Assembly: GCF_002216775.1 (NCBI RefSeq)
Contig: NZ_CP022315.1
Span: 3,100,001 to 3,164,000, forward strand
Reading direction: 5' to 3'
DNA: 64,000 nt
From: Virgibacillus phasianinus
Lineage (GTDB): Bacteria; Bacillota; Bacilli; Bacillales; Amphibacillaceae
Within the stretch, counting starts at the first letter, position 1. The number at the start of each line of letters is the position of its first letter. Position numbers and translations under genes: made by a program. The notes beneath the pieces are model-generated. The model made no database searches, had not been told where the DNA came from, and worked only from the letters and a program-made list of their open reading frames with translations. Of this stretch, positions 1 through 8,366 are shown piece after piece.

Positions 1-1676
1 GCGACAGGCAGTCCAGGAATGTTTGCATTTGTTCCTGTTCCCTCTGTTATAGCGGTTTTTAACATATCTGATATCATGTATGCTGTATAATCCGACATTA
101 CTGCCTCTGGTTCTGGTTTCGTGTCAACTTCTTTACCACCAGGGAAGACCACTTTTGTTACAGCATATGGCTCGTTATAAATTCCCTCATTAGCAAATGC
201 CCGGTAGGCACCAGCCATTTCTAGCGGATTCGTAACTGTTTGGGTACCACCAATTGCGTCACGAATATTCATGTTGTCATTGGCAAATTCATAACCTATG
301 CTCTCAGCAAATGGTTTCGCTTTGTCAATACCTACTTCTTTTAACGTTTTTACTGCTGGAACATTTAATGAATCAGCAAGTGCTGTTCTTATGGAAACCC
401 AGCCAGGATACGTTCTTAAGTAGTCACGTATCGGTGAGGAACCTTCAATTTCGTATGGTTTATCATCATTTATCTGATGATAAGTTGACCATTTCAAATA
501 CTCGATTGCTGGACCATATACCGTAATCGGTTTTACATTGGAACCAGGTTGACGTTTGATGTCCAGGGCATAGTTATAATCACCTTTTTCCCGATTCCGG
601 CCGCCGCCGATTGCTCGGATCGCACCATTTTGGGTATCGAGAACCACCATGCCGGCCTGCATTTCGTCATCATAATAGGGAATAGGATTATCTTCAGCAT
701 CGGACATTAGATATTCTACATACTCCTGTGCTTTGGTATCTAGTGTTGTATAAATCTTCAGGCCGTCGGTATAGATGTCCGCACCGTCAACTTTTTCTGC
801 AACCTCTTTTCTAACTTTTTCAAGGAAAGCATCATAAGAAGATTCATTTGGTTCTGATTCTTCTAATAAAGAAGGTATATCAACTTCTCGTGCCTTGTCC
901 GCTTCTTCTTTGCTAATCTTGTCATGCATCACCATAAGGTTCAATACGGTGTTCATTCTGTGTTTGGTTAATTCTGGGTTTTTAAACGGATTATATGCTG
1001 ATGGACGCTGTGGCAACCCAGCCAGAATTGCTGCTTGGGGCAGGGTAAGCTCGCTTAGATCCGTCACGCCAAAATAGACCTCCGCCGCTTTTGCGACACC
1101 GTAAGCGCCATTTCCATAATATATTTTATTCAGGTAAAATTCTAAGATTTCTTTCTTAGAATACTTTTGTTCCAATTTCAATGCTAACCATTGTTCTTGT
1201 ACCTTAAGGCTGAGCTTCTTCTCAGGTGACAGGAAGGCTTTTTCCACTACCTGCTGCGTTATGGTACTTGCGCCTTCAGAACCAAACCCATTCGTAAGGT
1301 TTGCGACAATTGCACCGCCAATCCGCCAAATATCGATTCCGGGATGTTCAAAGAACCGAGAATCTTCTGTTGCAATTACCGCGTCTTTTAACACAGGCGG
1401 TAGATCACTATAGCTTATTTTCGTTCGTTGCGTTGAGCCTAAGTCCGCAAATAATTCCCCGTTTTTATCATAAATTTTTGATGAGAAGGGGGCAGAAAGT
1501 TTCTCTGCATCAATTTCAGGTGCAGTGGCAATATAATAAGTAAATAGTGCACCGACACCGATTATCATTGCTAGAATTAGTATACTCGCTATTAATACAA
1601 TACGTTTCCATATTGGCTTTTTTTGACCCTTTTTTTGTTTGCGTCTTGCTGTTCGAGATTGGCTATCCTGTGCCAT
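1..1676 (-). CDS. ponA: Class A penicillin-binding protein 1 (PBP1), 3' end cut by the window
   Basis: Bifunctional peptidoglycan synthase, with glycosyltransferase and D,D-transpeptidase activities, anchored in the membrane. The reading frame starts at ATG 1674-1676 behind a GGAGG site and runs off the left edge, so about 558 codons are seen. A basic cytoplasmic N-terminus precedes one membrane segment at about residues 26-48. The glycosyltransferase (GT51) domain follows, with ATEDSRFFEHPGID (catalytic Glu about 104). The transpeptidase Ser is about residue 379 in QPGSNVKP (SxxK), and SLN follows as the SxN motif. The KTG box lies beyond the edge. recU ends 17 bp upstream, which gives the conserved Bacillaceae recU-ponA operon. 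Confidence 0.95.
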   Translation of the reverse strand, partial: MAQDSQSRTARRKQKKGQKKPIWKRIVLIASILILAMIIGVGALFTYYIATAPEIDAEKLSAPFSSKIYDKNGELFADLGSTQRTKISYSDLPPVLKDAVIATEDSRFFEHPGIDIWRIGGAIVANLTNGFGSEGASTITQQVVEKAFLSPEKKLSLKVQEQWLALKLEQKYSKKEILEFYLNKIYYGNGAYGVAKAAEVYFGVTDLSELTLPQAAILAGLPQRPSAYNPFKNPELTKHRMNTVLNLMVMHDKISKEEADKAREVDIPSLLEESEPNESSYDAFLEKVRKEVAEKVDGADIYTDGLKIYTTLDTKAQEYVEYLMSDAEDNPIPYYDDEMQAGMVVLDTQNGAIRAIGGGRNREKGDYNYALDIKRQPGSNVKPITVYGPAIEYLKWSTYHQINDDKPYEIEGSSPIRDYLRTYPGWVSIRTALADSLNVPAVKTLKEVGIDKAKPFAESIGYEFANDNMNIRDAIGGTQTVTNPLEMAGAYRAFANEGIYNEPYAVTKVVFPGGKEVDTKPEPEAVMSDYTAYMISDMLKTAITEGTGTNANIPGLPV

Positions 1677-1693
1677 TCACATCTGCCTCCGTT

Positions 1694-2284
1694 CTAAAAA
1701 TAAAGCTTATCAATTACTGCCAAATAGTCAATCCTTTTTTGAAATTGAAATGGGATTAAATAACCACTGTTTTTAATAACCTGATAGGGCAACGATTTTC
1801 TTTCGCCTTTTAATTTATCATCCCAATACTGGAAGAGATTCTCCGCTGGGAAGAAATAGGTTTCATCCAATTGGGCGAAACGAATAAGTAAAAATGAAAT
1901 TCCGCCATGTTTCTGCACAGCCCGCATATGATTGAGCTGGTGTTCATGTATATTTGCTAATGGAAAGCGTGTTTTATTTTTTGTTTCCTTCGCCTCAAAA
2001 TCGATATGCTTACCACGGTAAATTCCATTATAATCGGTTGTGGATGCCTGTTTAAAATATCCTTCCGTTATTACTGCAGCACTTCTCTTAGGATAATTCA
2101 CTTTTACAATTTGTACTGGTGTCGGCTTTTTATGAATTACAGCAATTTCTGAGTCTAAATAAAAGGAGTTTGTTGCATTTATATCTTCCTCCAAAGTCAT
2201 CCCTCGATTACCGTAAGCCTTTCCTGTATTTGACCATGCATTTGTCTGTGAATTTGCTTGCTTTTTCCCATTGGGGTAATTCAT
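1694..2284 (-). CDS. recU: Holliday junction resolvase RecU
   Basis: Structure-specific endonuclease that resolves Holliday junctions in homologous recombination and chromosome segregation. The product is 196 aa, close to the roughly 200 aa usual for the family. The N-terminus MNYPNGKK is typical. The PD-(D/E)xK-type core is visible as TTDYNGIYRGKHIDFEAKETKN, which holds the acidic residues and lysine of the metal site. It is followed by the HEHQLNHM region that contacts the junction. It is transcribed with ponA downstream, the usual arrangement, and is divergent from yppC. Confidence 0.95.
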   Translation of the reverse strand: MNYPNGKKQANSQTNAWSNTGKAYGNRGMTLEEDINATNSFYLDSEIAVIHKKPTPVQIVKVNYPKRSAAVITEGYFKQASTTDYNGIYRGKHIDFEAKETKNKTRFPLANIHEHQLNHMRAVQKHGGISFLLIRFAQLDETYFFPAENLFQYWDDKLKGERKSLPYQVIKNSGYLIPFQFQKRIDYLAVIDKLYF

Positions 2285-2349
2285 TGCTTTCCCCCCCTAA
2301 CATATTTAAATAGCATAACAGAAAAATGATTATGAGAGTAGGTGTATAT

Positions 2350-3291
2350 ATGAATATTACATATGAAGACCAAGACTATCTACATTATATAATAAAGCAG
2401 ACAAAAACACATAATATCGATAATATTACCCGTACACATGCCTATCAAAACTTTTACTTTTGCTTTCCGGAAATCAAATGGACACTTGTTGCAAGCCTAG
2501 TATCGAGGAATGCTGGATGGAACATGACAGACCTTACCTTTCCACAATTTAAAAAACTGCTTGGGAAAAAAGAGCGCAATCGATTATTCATGACATATGA
2601 ACGCGCAAACTGGCTCATTTTTTCCGATGCGTATCCTCAATTATTAACGTATAAACTGTCATGTAAACTAAACAAACCGATGTTTCATTTATTGTCAGAT
2701 TTACAGGTTTCTGCTTATATGGAAAAAGAATGGAAACATTTCTGGAAATATCGTGATAGAGATCGTTTAATGACTGCTTTAATCATTAATGAACAAAATA
2801 ATATTCATGAGCCAGTCTTAAAACAACCTTTTTTCCGGGTTCATGTATTTCATGCATTACCATTTCGCATGCAAAACCTGTTATATATAAATGCGGTTAT
2901 ATTACCGTCAACAACATTTCCTTTGGCAGGTGCTTTTGTCCATGATTTTACAAAGCTTTCTAATCGGATTGCATTGGGAAAACATTTAGCATCCGTTATA
3001 TTTAGTCCAAATCATTATTCTAAGTTAATTGACTTTACTATAAATGAAAGGCATACAGGGTCTAGATGGGACTATGAAAAATATTTGAATCTGCCCTTTC
3101 CAAAAAGCCCTTCAATACATAAAGCCTATCCACCTATCACACATCAAGATAATATTCGAAATGACTGGTATAAATGGAGGGGTGTTAATAAAAATTGGCT
3201 TCATCGGCCAAATTCCAGCTTAAAAACTAATATCGGAGAGTCGTTCTACCGAAAAAGAACGCTTCTGTTTGTTTATGCATCGTTGGCTTGA
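2350..3291 (+). CDS. yppC: DUF2515 protein YppC
   Basis: Conserved Bacillaceae protein of unknown function (DUF2515 family), identified by its divergent position next to recU and by sequence character. ATG 2350 is preferred (313 aa) because it has a GGTG-type site about six bases upstream. The frame could extend to ATG 2326, but no ribosome binding site precedes that codon. The protein is rich in aromatic residues (many W, F, Y and H), with no clear signal peptide or membrane segment. The function cannot be stated. Confidence 0.75.
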   Translation: MNITYEDQDYLHYIIKQTKTHNIDNITRTHAYQNFYFCFPEIKWTLVASLVSRNAGWNMTDLTFPQFKKLLGKKERNRLFMTYERANWLIFSDAYPQLLTYKLSCKLNKPMFHLLSDLQVSAYMEKEWKHFWKYRDRDRLMTALIINEQNNIHEPVLKQPFFRVHVFHALPFRMQNLLYINAVILPSTTFPLAGAFVHDFTKLSNRIALGKHLASVIFSPNHYSKLIDFTINERHTGSRWDYEKYLNLPFPKSPSIHKAYPPITHQDNIRNDWYKWRGVNKNWLHRPNSSLKTNIGESFYRKRTLLFVYASLA

Positions 3292-3414
3292 AAAGATTGT
3301 CTAATTACTTGTTTAAACAATTGTTTCACACTAGTTTTGTCGAACGTAAAGGTGATTCTTATTTAATGGCGAATACTAATTAAAAACGGAGCGGAAAAGG
3401 GAGGGTAACGCTAA

Positions 3415-3636
3415 TTGAGTATAGCACGTAAGGAAATAGACTTTGATGGTGCAGGGCTTGAACGTAATGGGGCAGTTGATTCACTTCAGCATGTTTATGA
3501 CCAAATACAGATGATCGATCATGTACTTGATTTACAGGTTGATCATGCTATCCTTGATGCTTTTCATCACCATAATCAGCAAGTAAACCTTGTAATGAAG
3601 GATAAAAGCCGATTACTTGGGACATACATGCGCTAA
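3415..3636 (+). CDS. yppD: Small YppD-like protein
   Basis: Protein of 73 aa starting at TTG 3415 behind GGGAGGG. It lies between yppC and yppE, where Bacillus subtilis carries yppD. It is acidic and histidine-rich, with a central amphipathic stretch (HVYDQIQMIDHVLDLQVDHAILDAFHHH) that suggests a helical soluble protein. No catalytic motif is seen. The name rests mainly on position; the function is unknown. Confidence 0.6.
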   Translation: MSIARKEIDFDGAGLERNGAVDSLQHVYDQIQMIDHVLDLQVDHAILDAFHHHNQQVNLVMKDKSRLLGTYMR

Positions 3637-3690
3637 TCGGATTGTTTTGTAGAAAACCTGTTAGAGAAGTGGTAAAGTGGGAGGTGATAG

Positions 3691-4062
3691 ATGCAGAAAG
3701 GTGCGTTTACAAGAATGGATATCAAGGAACAAACAATCGAATTAAAAAAACAGCTGCAGGTACTAAAGGAAAATTATGAAAAGAATAATCCACCAGAAAA
3801 TAAAAAAGATAAACAGTTTTTTATGGACGTAAAAAGAAAGACAGAACCTGTATATGCCATGCTCGAGACGTGGGAATCAGATGTGCTTGCCATTGTAAAA
3901 CAGAGAAAGGTGAATGTTCATCCGCATCAGGTCACTTCTACAAGAGAAAATATGGAATTACTGTTAATGCATAGTTACTATATTGACGTGAAACGGAAAC
4001 GTTATATGGAACTAAACCATTCTGTCCTCTATATTTTTGATCAGTTGCTAAGTGATTTATGA
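3691..4062 (+). CDS. yppE: DUF1798 protein YppE
   Basis: Conserved cytoplasmic protein of 123 aa with strong helical character and many charged residues. It matches the YppE (DUF1798) family in length and in position after yppC and yppD. The start at ATG 3691 has an excellent GGGAGGTGATAG site. No enzymatic motif is visible. The function of the family is not established. Confidence 0.75.
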   Translation: MQKGAFTRMDIKEQTIELKKQLQVLKENYEKNNPPENKKDKQFFMDVKRKTEPVYAMLETWESDVLAIVKQRKVNVHPHQVTSTRENMELLLMHSYYIDVKRKRYMELNHSVLYIFDQLLSDL

Positions 4063-4140
4063 GAAGGATAGAACTTTCTTTACAATTAATGGCTAATCTT
4101 TTATACTATTTTTCCACATTGTATGAGGGGGAGAACACGG

Positions 4141-4542
4141 ATGAATAAAGAACAATTATTAGAGAAAGCCGTCGAAATGAGAGATAATGCCTATGTTCCA
4201 TACTCTAAATTCCCAGTTGGTGCTGCATTACTCACGAAATCCGGTAACGTATACACTGGTTGCAATATAGAGAATGCCGCATTTCCTGTGAGTTTATGTG
4301 CGGAACGGGTTGCTATTTTTAAAGCGGTAGCAGAAGGGGAAACTGACTTTGTCGAGCTTGCTGTTGCAGCAGATACGGGACGTCCGGTACCACCATGTGG
4401 TTCATGCAGACAGGTTATGAGTGAATTCTTTAAGCCGGAAACAACCATTCATTTAACAAATTTACATAACCAGGTCAAAACTGTGACAATGGAAGAACTA
4501 CTGCCATTTTCATTTCAACCGCATGACTTGCCCAAGACATAA
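4141..4542 (+). CDS. cdd: Cytidine deaminase
   Basis: Zinc-dependent hydrolytic deamination of cytidine and deoxycytidine to uridine and deoxyuridine in pyrimidine salvage. ATG 4141 (133 aa) is chosen over ATG 4123 because AGGGGGAG lies just upstream of it. The zinc site is complete: Cys53 and Glu55 in CAER, then Cys86 and Cys89 in PPCGSCRQ. The substrate loop NIENAAFP is also present. Length matches the homotetrameric small CDA class. Its place between yppE and gpsB is unlike the usual era-linked position. A hairpin terminator follows immediately. Confidence 0.93.
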   Translation: MNKEQLLEKAVEMRDNAYVPYSKFPVGAALLTKSGNVYTGCNIENAAFPVSLCAERVAIFKAVAEGETDFVELAVAADTGRPVPPCGSCRQVMSEFFKPETTIHLTNLHNQVKTVTMEELLPFSFQPHDLPKT

Positions 4543-4543
4543 A

Positions 4544-4570
4544 GAAGCCGATTAATCAGCTTCTTTTTTA
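4544..4570 (+). terminator. Rho-independent terminator after cdd
   Basis: GAAGC at 4544-4548 pairs with GCTTC at 4559-4563 around a palindromic GATTAATC core, followed by six T. It begins two bases after the cdd stop. Confidence 0.8.
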
Positions 4571-4574
4571 AAAA

Positions 4575-4622
4575 ATCTAAGGCTTGTCGCCAGTAGTTCT
4601 TGGTGACAAGCCAAGAACTACT
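4575..4622 (+). repeat. Imperfect palindromic element with two mutually exclusive hairpins (copy 1)
   Basis: Stem A: GGCTTGTCGCCA (4581-4592) pairs with TGGTGACAAGCC (4601-4612), 12 bp with one G-U pair. Stem B: AGTAGTTCTTGG (4592-4603) pairs perfectly with CCAAGAACTACT (4611-4622). The two stems share bases, so only one can form at a time. The first part resembles a second copy at 32248-32301. It lies between the cdd terminator and gpsB. No T tract follows stem B. Confidence 0.7.
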
Positions 4623-4742
4623 ATTAATGGTATACTATTTATATCATAATTCACGAATAGAATCATATAGTTTAAATTGACATTTCGCTAATTGTTTGAA
4701 AAAATGAAAAAGACTTTGTAGGAGATATGAGGTGAAGTAAAA

Positions 4743-5045
4743 ATGAGCTTAAAAAGTATTAAACTGACTGGAAAAGACATACTTGAAAAAGATTTTAAAA
4801 CAGGAATGCGCGGATATAATCAGGAAGAAGTAGATGAATTTTTAGATACCGTTATACAAGATTACGATACTTTTCAACAGGAAATCGATCGATTAAAACA
4901 GGAAAATGAAAGACTGAAGACACAATCGGATCAAACAAGAACACGCTCCACAACACCTAACCACCAGGTGAATTATGATGTATTGAAACGTTTATCAAAC
5001 CTGGAAAAGGCTGTCTTCGGCAAAAAGTTTGCCGAAACAGAATAA
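4743..5045 (+). CDS. gpsB: Cell division protein GpsB
   Basis: Cytosolic adaptor that links PBP1 and other wall enzymes to the division and elongation machineries. The product is 100 aa. The N-terminal DivIVA-like domain carries the hallmark [23 protein letters not shown] (residues about 13-35). A coiled coil follows (about 36-62), then a polar linker and the C-terminal trimerisation segment ([16 protein letters not shown]). The start has a GAGGTGA site. It lies directly upstream of rnpB, as in Bacillus subtilis, and near ponA, which encodes its known partner. Confidence 0.95.
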   Translation: MSLKSIKLTGKDILEKDFKTGMRGYNQEEVDEFLDTVIQDYDTFQQEIDRLKQENERLKTQSDQTRTRSTTPNHQVNYDVLKRLSNLEKAVFGKKFAETE

Positions 5046-5055
5046 AGTCCGGGTA

Positions 5056-5084
5056 TTACGAATTATGTTTAATTATGTTATAAT
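5056..5084 (+). promoter_or_regulatory. Sigma-A-type promoter of rnpB
   Basis: TTACGA (5056-5061), a 17-bp spacer and a perfect TATAAT (5079-5084). The predicted start of transcription, about 5091-5097, matches the 5' end of the RNase P RNA. Confidence 0.7.
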
Positions 5085-5096
5085 TAATTTTGCTTA

Positions 5097-5502
5097 ATAG
5101 TTAAATACTCATGTAATCGCTGCATATCTTTAGAATATGCAGAGGAAAGTCCATGCTCGCACAAACTGTGACGTTTGTAGTGTTCGTGCTTGACGAAATC
5201 ATAAGTCAAGGTAACCTTTGGTTAACGGCAGGGGAAGTCTCTAAGTCATTTTAGATATGGGATGCGAACCTTGAAAGTGCCACAGTGACGGAGTTAGATT
5301 GGAAACAATCTAAGTGGAACGAGGTAAACCCCACGAGTGAGCAACCCAAATAATGGTAGGGGCATCTTTGATTAGGTAAACGAACTGAAAAAAGGACAAG
5401 TCAATCACTTGTAGATAGATGATTACAACCCGAGTACAAGGCTGACCACCACTTGGAGTACAACGGTACAGAACATGGCTTATCGAGTATTTGCTGGTCT
5501 AC
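5097..5502 (+). ncRNA. rnpB: RNase P RNA, type B
   Basis: Catalytic RNA that removes 5' leaders from tRNA precursors. Recognised by the universal core GAGGAAAGTCCATGCTCGCAC near 5140, GAAAGTGCCACAGTGACG near 5273, GGTAAACCCC near 5323, and the 3' conserved GTAGATAGATGATTAC near 5410. Helix P1 closes by AAATACTC (5103-5110) with GAGTATTT (5485-5492). Overall length of about 405 nt and layout match the Bacillus type B RNA. The exact ends are inferred from P1 and the promoter. A terminator follows. Confidence 0.93.
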
Positions 5503-5507
5503 ATAAT

Positions 5508-5549
5508 CCCCCTTTTAAAAGTTTCTAGAGCTTTTAAAAGGGGGTTTTT
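5508..5549 (+). terminator. Terminator of rnpB
   Basis: A perfect 14-bp stem, CCCCCTTTTAAAAG (5508-5521) with CTTTTAAAAGGGGG (5531-5544), a 9-nt loop, then a T tract. Confidence 0.9.
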
Positions 5550-5635
5550 ATAAGGTAACAGCTTTCTGTTTCAAATAGGTACACCTTATATGGTAGACTA
5601 TACCTAATTTAAGGATAGTAGAAAGGAACGAAGAA

Positions 5636-6775
5636 ATGGCGCAAAATGTAACACTTATTGCAACAGCGGCTATGGGTTTAGAGTCCGTTGTAGCGAATGA
5701 AGTCAAAGAACTTGGTTATGAGGTAAAGGTTGAGAATGGAAAGGTAATCTTTGACGCACCAATCTCAGCAATACCTAGATGCAACCTTTGGATTAGAACA
5801 GGTGACCGAATTAAATTACTTGTTGGTGAGTTTGAAGCGACATCATTTGATGAACTTTTTGAAGGAGCTAAGGCATTGCCGTGGGAGTCATTTATTACGG
5901 AAGATGGGCAATTTCCGGTTATTGGTAAATCGGTTAAATCGAAATTGTTCAGTGTTCCGGATTGTCAGGCGATTGTTAAGAAAGCGGTTGCAGAGCGCCT
6001 TAAATTGAAATATGGTTTAGCAACGAAAATGCCAGAAAACGGGGCTTTTTATCGTATTGAAGTAGCAATTCTTAAGGACAAGGTTTCCTTGACCTTGGAT
6101 ACCTCAGGAAGCGGACTACATAAACGCGGCTATCGTGTTGGGCAAGGAGAAGCACCTTTAAAGGAAACGATGGCAGCAGCCTTACTGAAATTAACTAACT
6201 GGAAACCGGATTTTCCTTTGATTGACCCATTTTGCGGATCCGGTACGATTGCTATAGAAGCTGCTTTAATTGGCCAGAATATAGCACCTGGATTTAACCG
6301 GGAATTCGCATCACAGGACTGGGAATTAGTGAGAGCTAAGTTTTGGGATGACGCATTTGTAGAAGTTGAGGACAAAGCAAATTACGATCAAAAGCTGCAA
6401 ATTACCGGGTCTGATATCGACCATAACATGATCAAAGTCTCAAAAGAAAACGCTCGAGAAGCAGGTTTAGGTGATTTAATTGATTGGAAACAGATGCAAG
6501 TGAGAGATTTGTTTCTAAGAAAAGAGAATGGGTATATCATCAGTAATCCCCCATATGGTGAACGTATTGGCGATCAAAAGGAAATTGCAAAAATGCATAA
6601 GGATCTGGGTTCCATTATGAAAAATCATCCGAGCTGGAGCGTCTATATAATCACAGCCTACAAGGAATTTGAGAAACAGTATGGGCAAAAAGCAACCAAA
6701 AAAAGAAAACTATTTAATGGGTTCATAAGAACGGACTATTACCAGTACTTTGGGAAGAAAACCGGGGGGAAATAA
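5636..6775 (+). CDS. ypsC: THUMP-domain 23S rRNA (guanine-N2) methyltransferase, RlmL/YpsC type
   Basis: SAM-dependent RNA methyltransferase expected to modify a guanine of 23S rRNA. The product is 379 aa. The N-terminal THUMP RNA-binding domain spans about residues 45-155. The Rossmann domain follows, with SAM motif DPFCGSGT near residue 197 and the catalytic N-P-P-Y motif (NPPYGER) near residue 303. It lacks the C-terminal RlmK half of the E. coli fusion, as expected for Firmicutes. It sits downstream of gpsB-rnpB, as in Bacillus. The next gene starts 2 bp after its stop. Confidence 0.9.
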   Translation: MAQNVTLIATAAMGLESVVANEVKELGYEVKVENGKVIFDAPISAIPRCNLWIRTGDRIKLLVGEFEATSFDELFEGAKALPWESFITEDGQFPVIGKSVKSKLFSVPDCQAIVKKAVAERLKLKYGLATKMPENGAFYRIEVAILKDKVSLTLDTSGSGLHKRGYRVGQGEAPLKETMAAALLKLTNWKPDFPLIDPFCGSGTIAIEAALIGQNIAPGFNREFASQDWELVRAKFWDDAFVEVEDKANYDQKLQITGSDIDHNMIKVSKENAREAGLGDLIDWKQMQVRDLFLRKENGYIISNPPYGERIGDQKEIAKMHKDLGSIMKNHPSWSVYIITAYKEFEKQYGQKATKKRKLFNGFIRTDYYQYFGKKTGGK

Positions 6776-6777
6776 TA

Positions 6778-8277
6778 TTGAATAGTATTGTTGAAGCGGA
6801 GAAGAACTTTCGCGACCTTTTAAAAGAGCAAAATGCGTATAAAGAATCAATTATGCTGACGGCGTGGGATATGCGAACAAAAATCCCTAGAAAATCTGTC
6901 GAGCAAAGATCTGAGGTTGTTGGATTTCTGTCGGAAAAATTGCATCAGCTGGAAACTTCCGAGAAAATGAGGTATTTTATTGACGTATTAAAAGAACATT
7001 CAACAGATGAAACTATTAGAAAAACAGTTGAGGAATGCAAGGAAAAATATGAGCGAAACCGTAAAATACCGGCAGATGAATACAAGGAATATGTCATGCT
7101 CCAATCAAAATCGGAATCAATCTGGCAAGAGGCAAGAGAAAAAAATGATTTTTCCATGTTTCAGCCATATTTAGAAAAACTTGTTGACTTTAATCAAAAG
7201 TTTGCAAATTACTGGGGATACGATGATCATATTTATGATGCATTACTTGATAATTTTGAACCTGGGATTACTGTTAATAAACTTGATCAAGTTTTTCCCG
7301 ATCTTAGAAAATCCCTAACAGAATTGTTAGACAGAATATCGTTAAGCGCTGTTAAACCGGATCCCTCCGTTTTAGAAGGGCATTTTCCAAAACAGGATCA
7401 GGAAGCTTTCAGTCTGGCCATACTGAAAAAAATGGGATACGACTTTGCTTCAGGACGCCTGGATGAAACCGTGCATCCATTTGCTATCGCTCTAAATCAA
7501 AACGATGTACGTGTTACAACACGTTATGATGAAAGTGATTTTCGTTCAGCGGTATTTGGCACCATTCATGAAGGCGGTCATGCATTATATGAACAAAATA
7601 TTAGTGAAAAATTAGCTAATACACCACTCTCAGATGGTACGTCGATGGGTATACATGAGTCACAATCATTATTCTGGGAAAATTTTGTCGGGCGAACAGA
7701 ATCATTCTGGAACTCCCATTATGACTTATTCAAGTCATATGCGCCAAAAGGCTTTGCAAAGGTACCACTGGAAAGGTTTTATCGGGCCGTGAATGAAGTA
7801 AAACCATCATTTATCCGAATTGAGGCAGATGAATTGACCTATCCGCTTCACATCATGATTCGTTATGAGTTAGAAAAAGGGTTGATTAGTGGAGACATTA
7901 AGGTCGGTGATCTACCTGGGCTTTGGAACGAAAAAATGCAGGAATATCTGGGGATTACACCACCAACAAACTCTGAAGGTGTTCTTCAGGATATTCATTG
8001 GGCGGGTGGCGATTTTGGCTATTTTCCGTCCTATGCATTAGGTTATATGTATGCTGCCCAATTTAATCATACGCTTAAAAAAGAAATAAATGTTGATCAA
8101 CAAATCGCTTCAGGTGATTTTGCGCCAATCAGAGAATGGCTCAGTAAAAATATTCATCAGTACGGTAAAATGAAAAAGCCGCTGGAGATAGTAAAGGATG
8201 TAACTAATGAAGATCTAAACCCTCAATATTTGGTGAACTATTTAACTGAAAAATATACGCGTATATATGAACTATAA
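6778..8277 (+). CDS. ypwA: Thermostable carboxypeptidase 1, Taq family (M32)
   Basis: Zinc metallocarboxypeptidase that removes C-terminal residues from peptides. The product is 499 aa, the normal M32 length. The HExxH zinc motif is HEGGH near residue 264 (TIHEGGHALYEQN). The third ligand region is GIHESQS about 30 residues later. The family signature (I/V)RIEADE(L/V)TYPLHI is clear near residue 345. It starts at TTG 6778 behind GGGGGAAA, 2 bp after ypsC, so translation is probably coupled. A GGATCC-palindrome terminator follows. Confidence 0.93.
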   Translation: MNSIVEAEKNFRDLLKEQNAYKESIMLTAWDMRTKIPRKSVEQRSEVVGFLSEKLHQLETSEKMRYFIDVLKEHSTDETIRKTVEECKEKYERNRKIPADEYKEYVMLQSKSESIWQEAREKNDFSMFQPYLEKLVDFNQKFANYWGYDDHIYDALLDNFEPGITVNKLDQVFPDLRKSLTELLDRISLSAVKPDPSVLEGHFPKQDQEAFSLAILKKMGYDFASGRLDETVHPFAIALNQNDVRVTTRYDESDFRSAVFGTIHEGGHALYEQNISEKLANTPLSDGTSMGIHESQSLFWENFVGRTESFWNSHYDLFKSYAPKGFAKVPLERFYRAVNEVKPSFIRIEADELTYPLHIMIRYELEKGLISGDIKVGDLPGLWNEKMQEYLGITPPTNSEGVLQDIHWAGGDFGYFPSYALGYMYAAQFNHTLKKEINVDQQIASGDFAPIREWLSKNIHQYGKMKKPLEIVKDVTNEDLNPQYLVNYLTEKYTRIYEL

Positions 8278-8281
8278 ATCG

Positions 8282-8313
8282 TACGGGATCCTTGATGGAT
8301 CCTGTTTTTTTAA
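8282..8313 (+). terminator. Terminator after ypwA
   Basis: GGATCC TTGAT GGATCC stem-loop (extended by C-G and G-U pairs) followed by a run of T. Confidence 0.7.
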
Positions 8314-8366
8314 TCATATTTTTCAATAATATGTGCATCCTATGTAATAGATAATGAGGTGATAGA

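Noticed and set aside
5097-5502. tRNA or tmRNA at the structured RNA after gpsB
   Set aside because: The conserved core and P1 closure fit RNase P RNA type B. No tRNA cloverleaf or GGTTCRANNC arm was seen there or elsewhere in the window.
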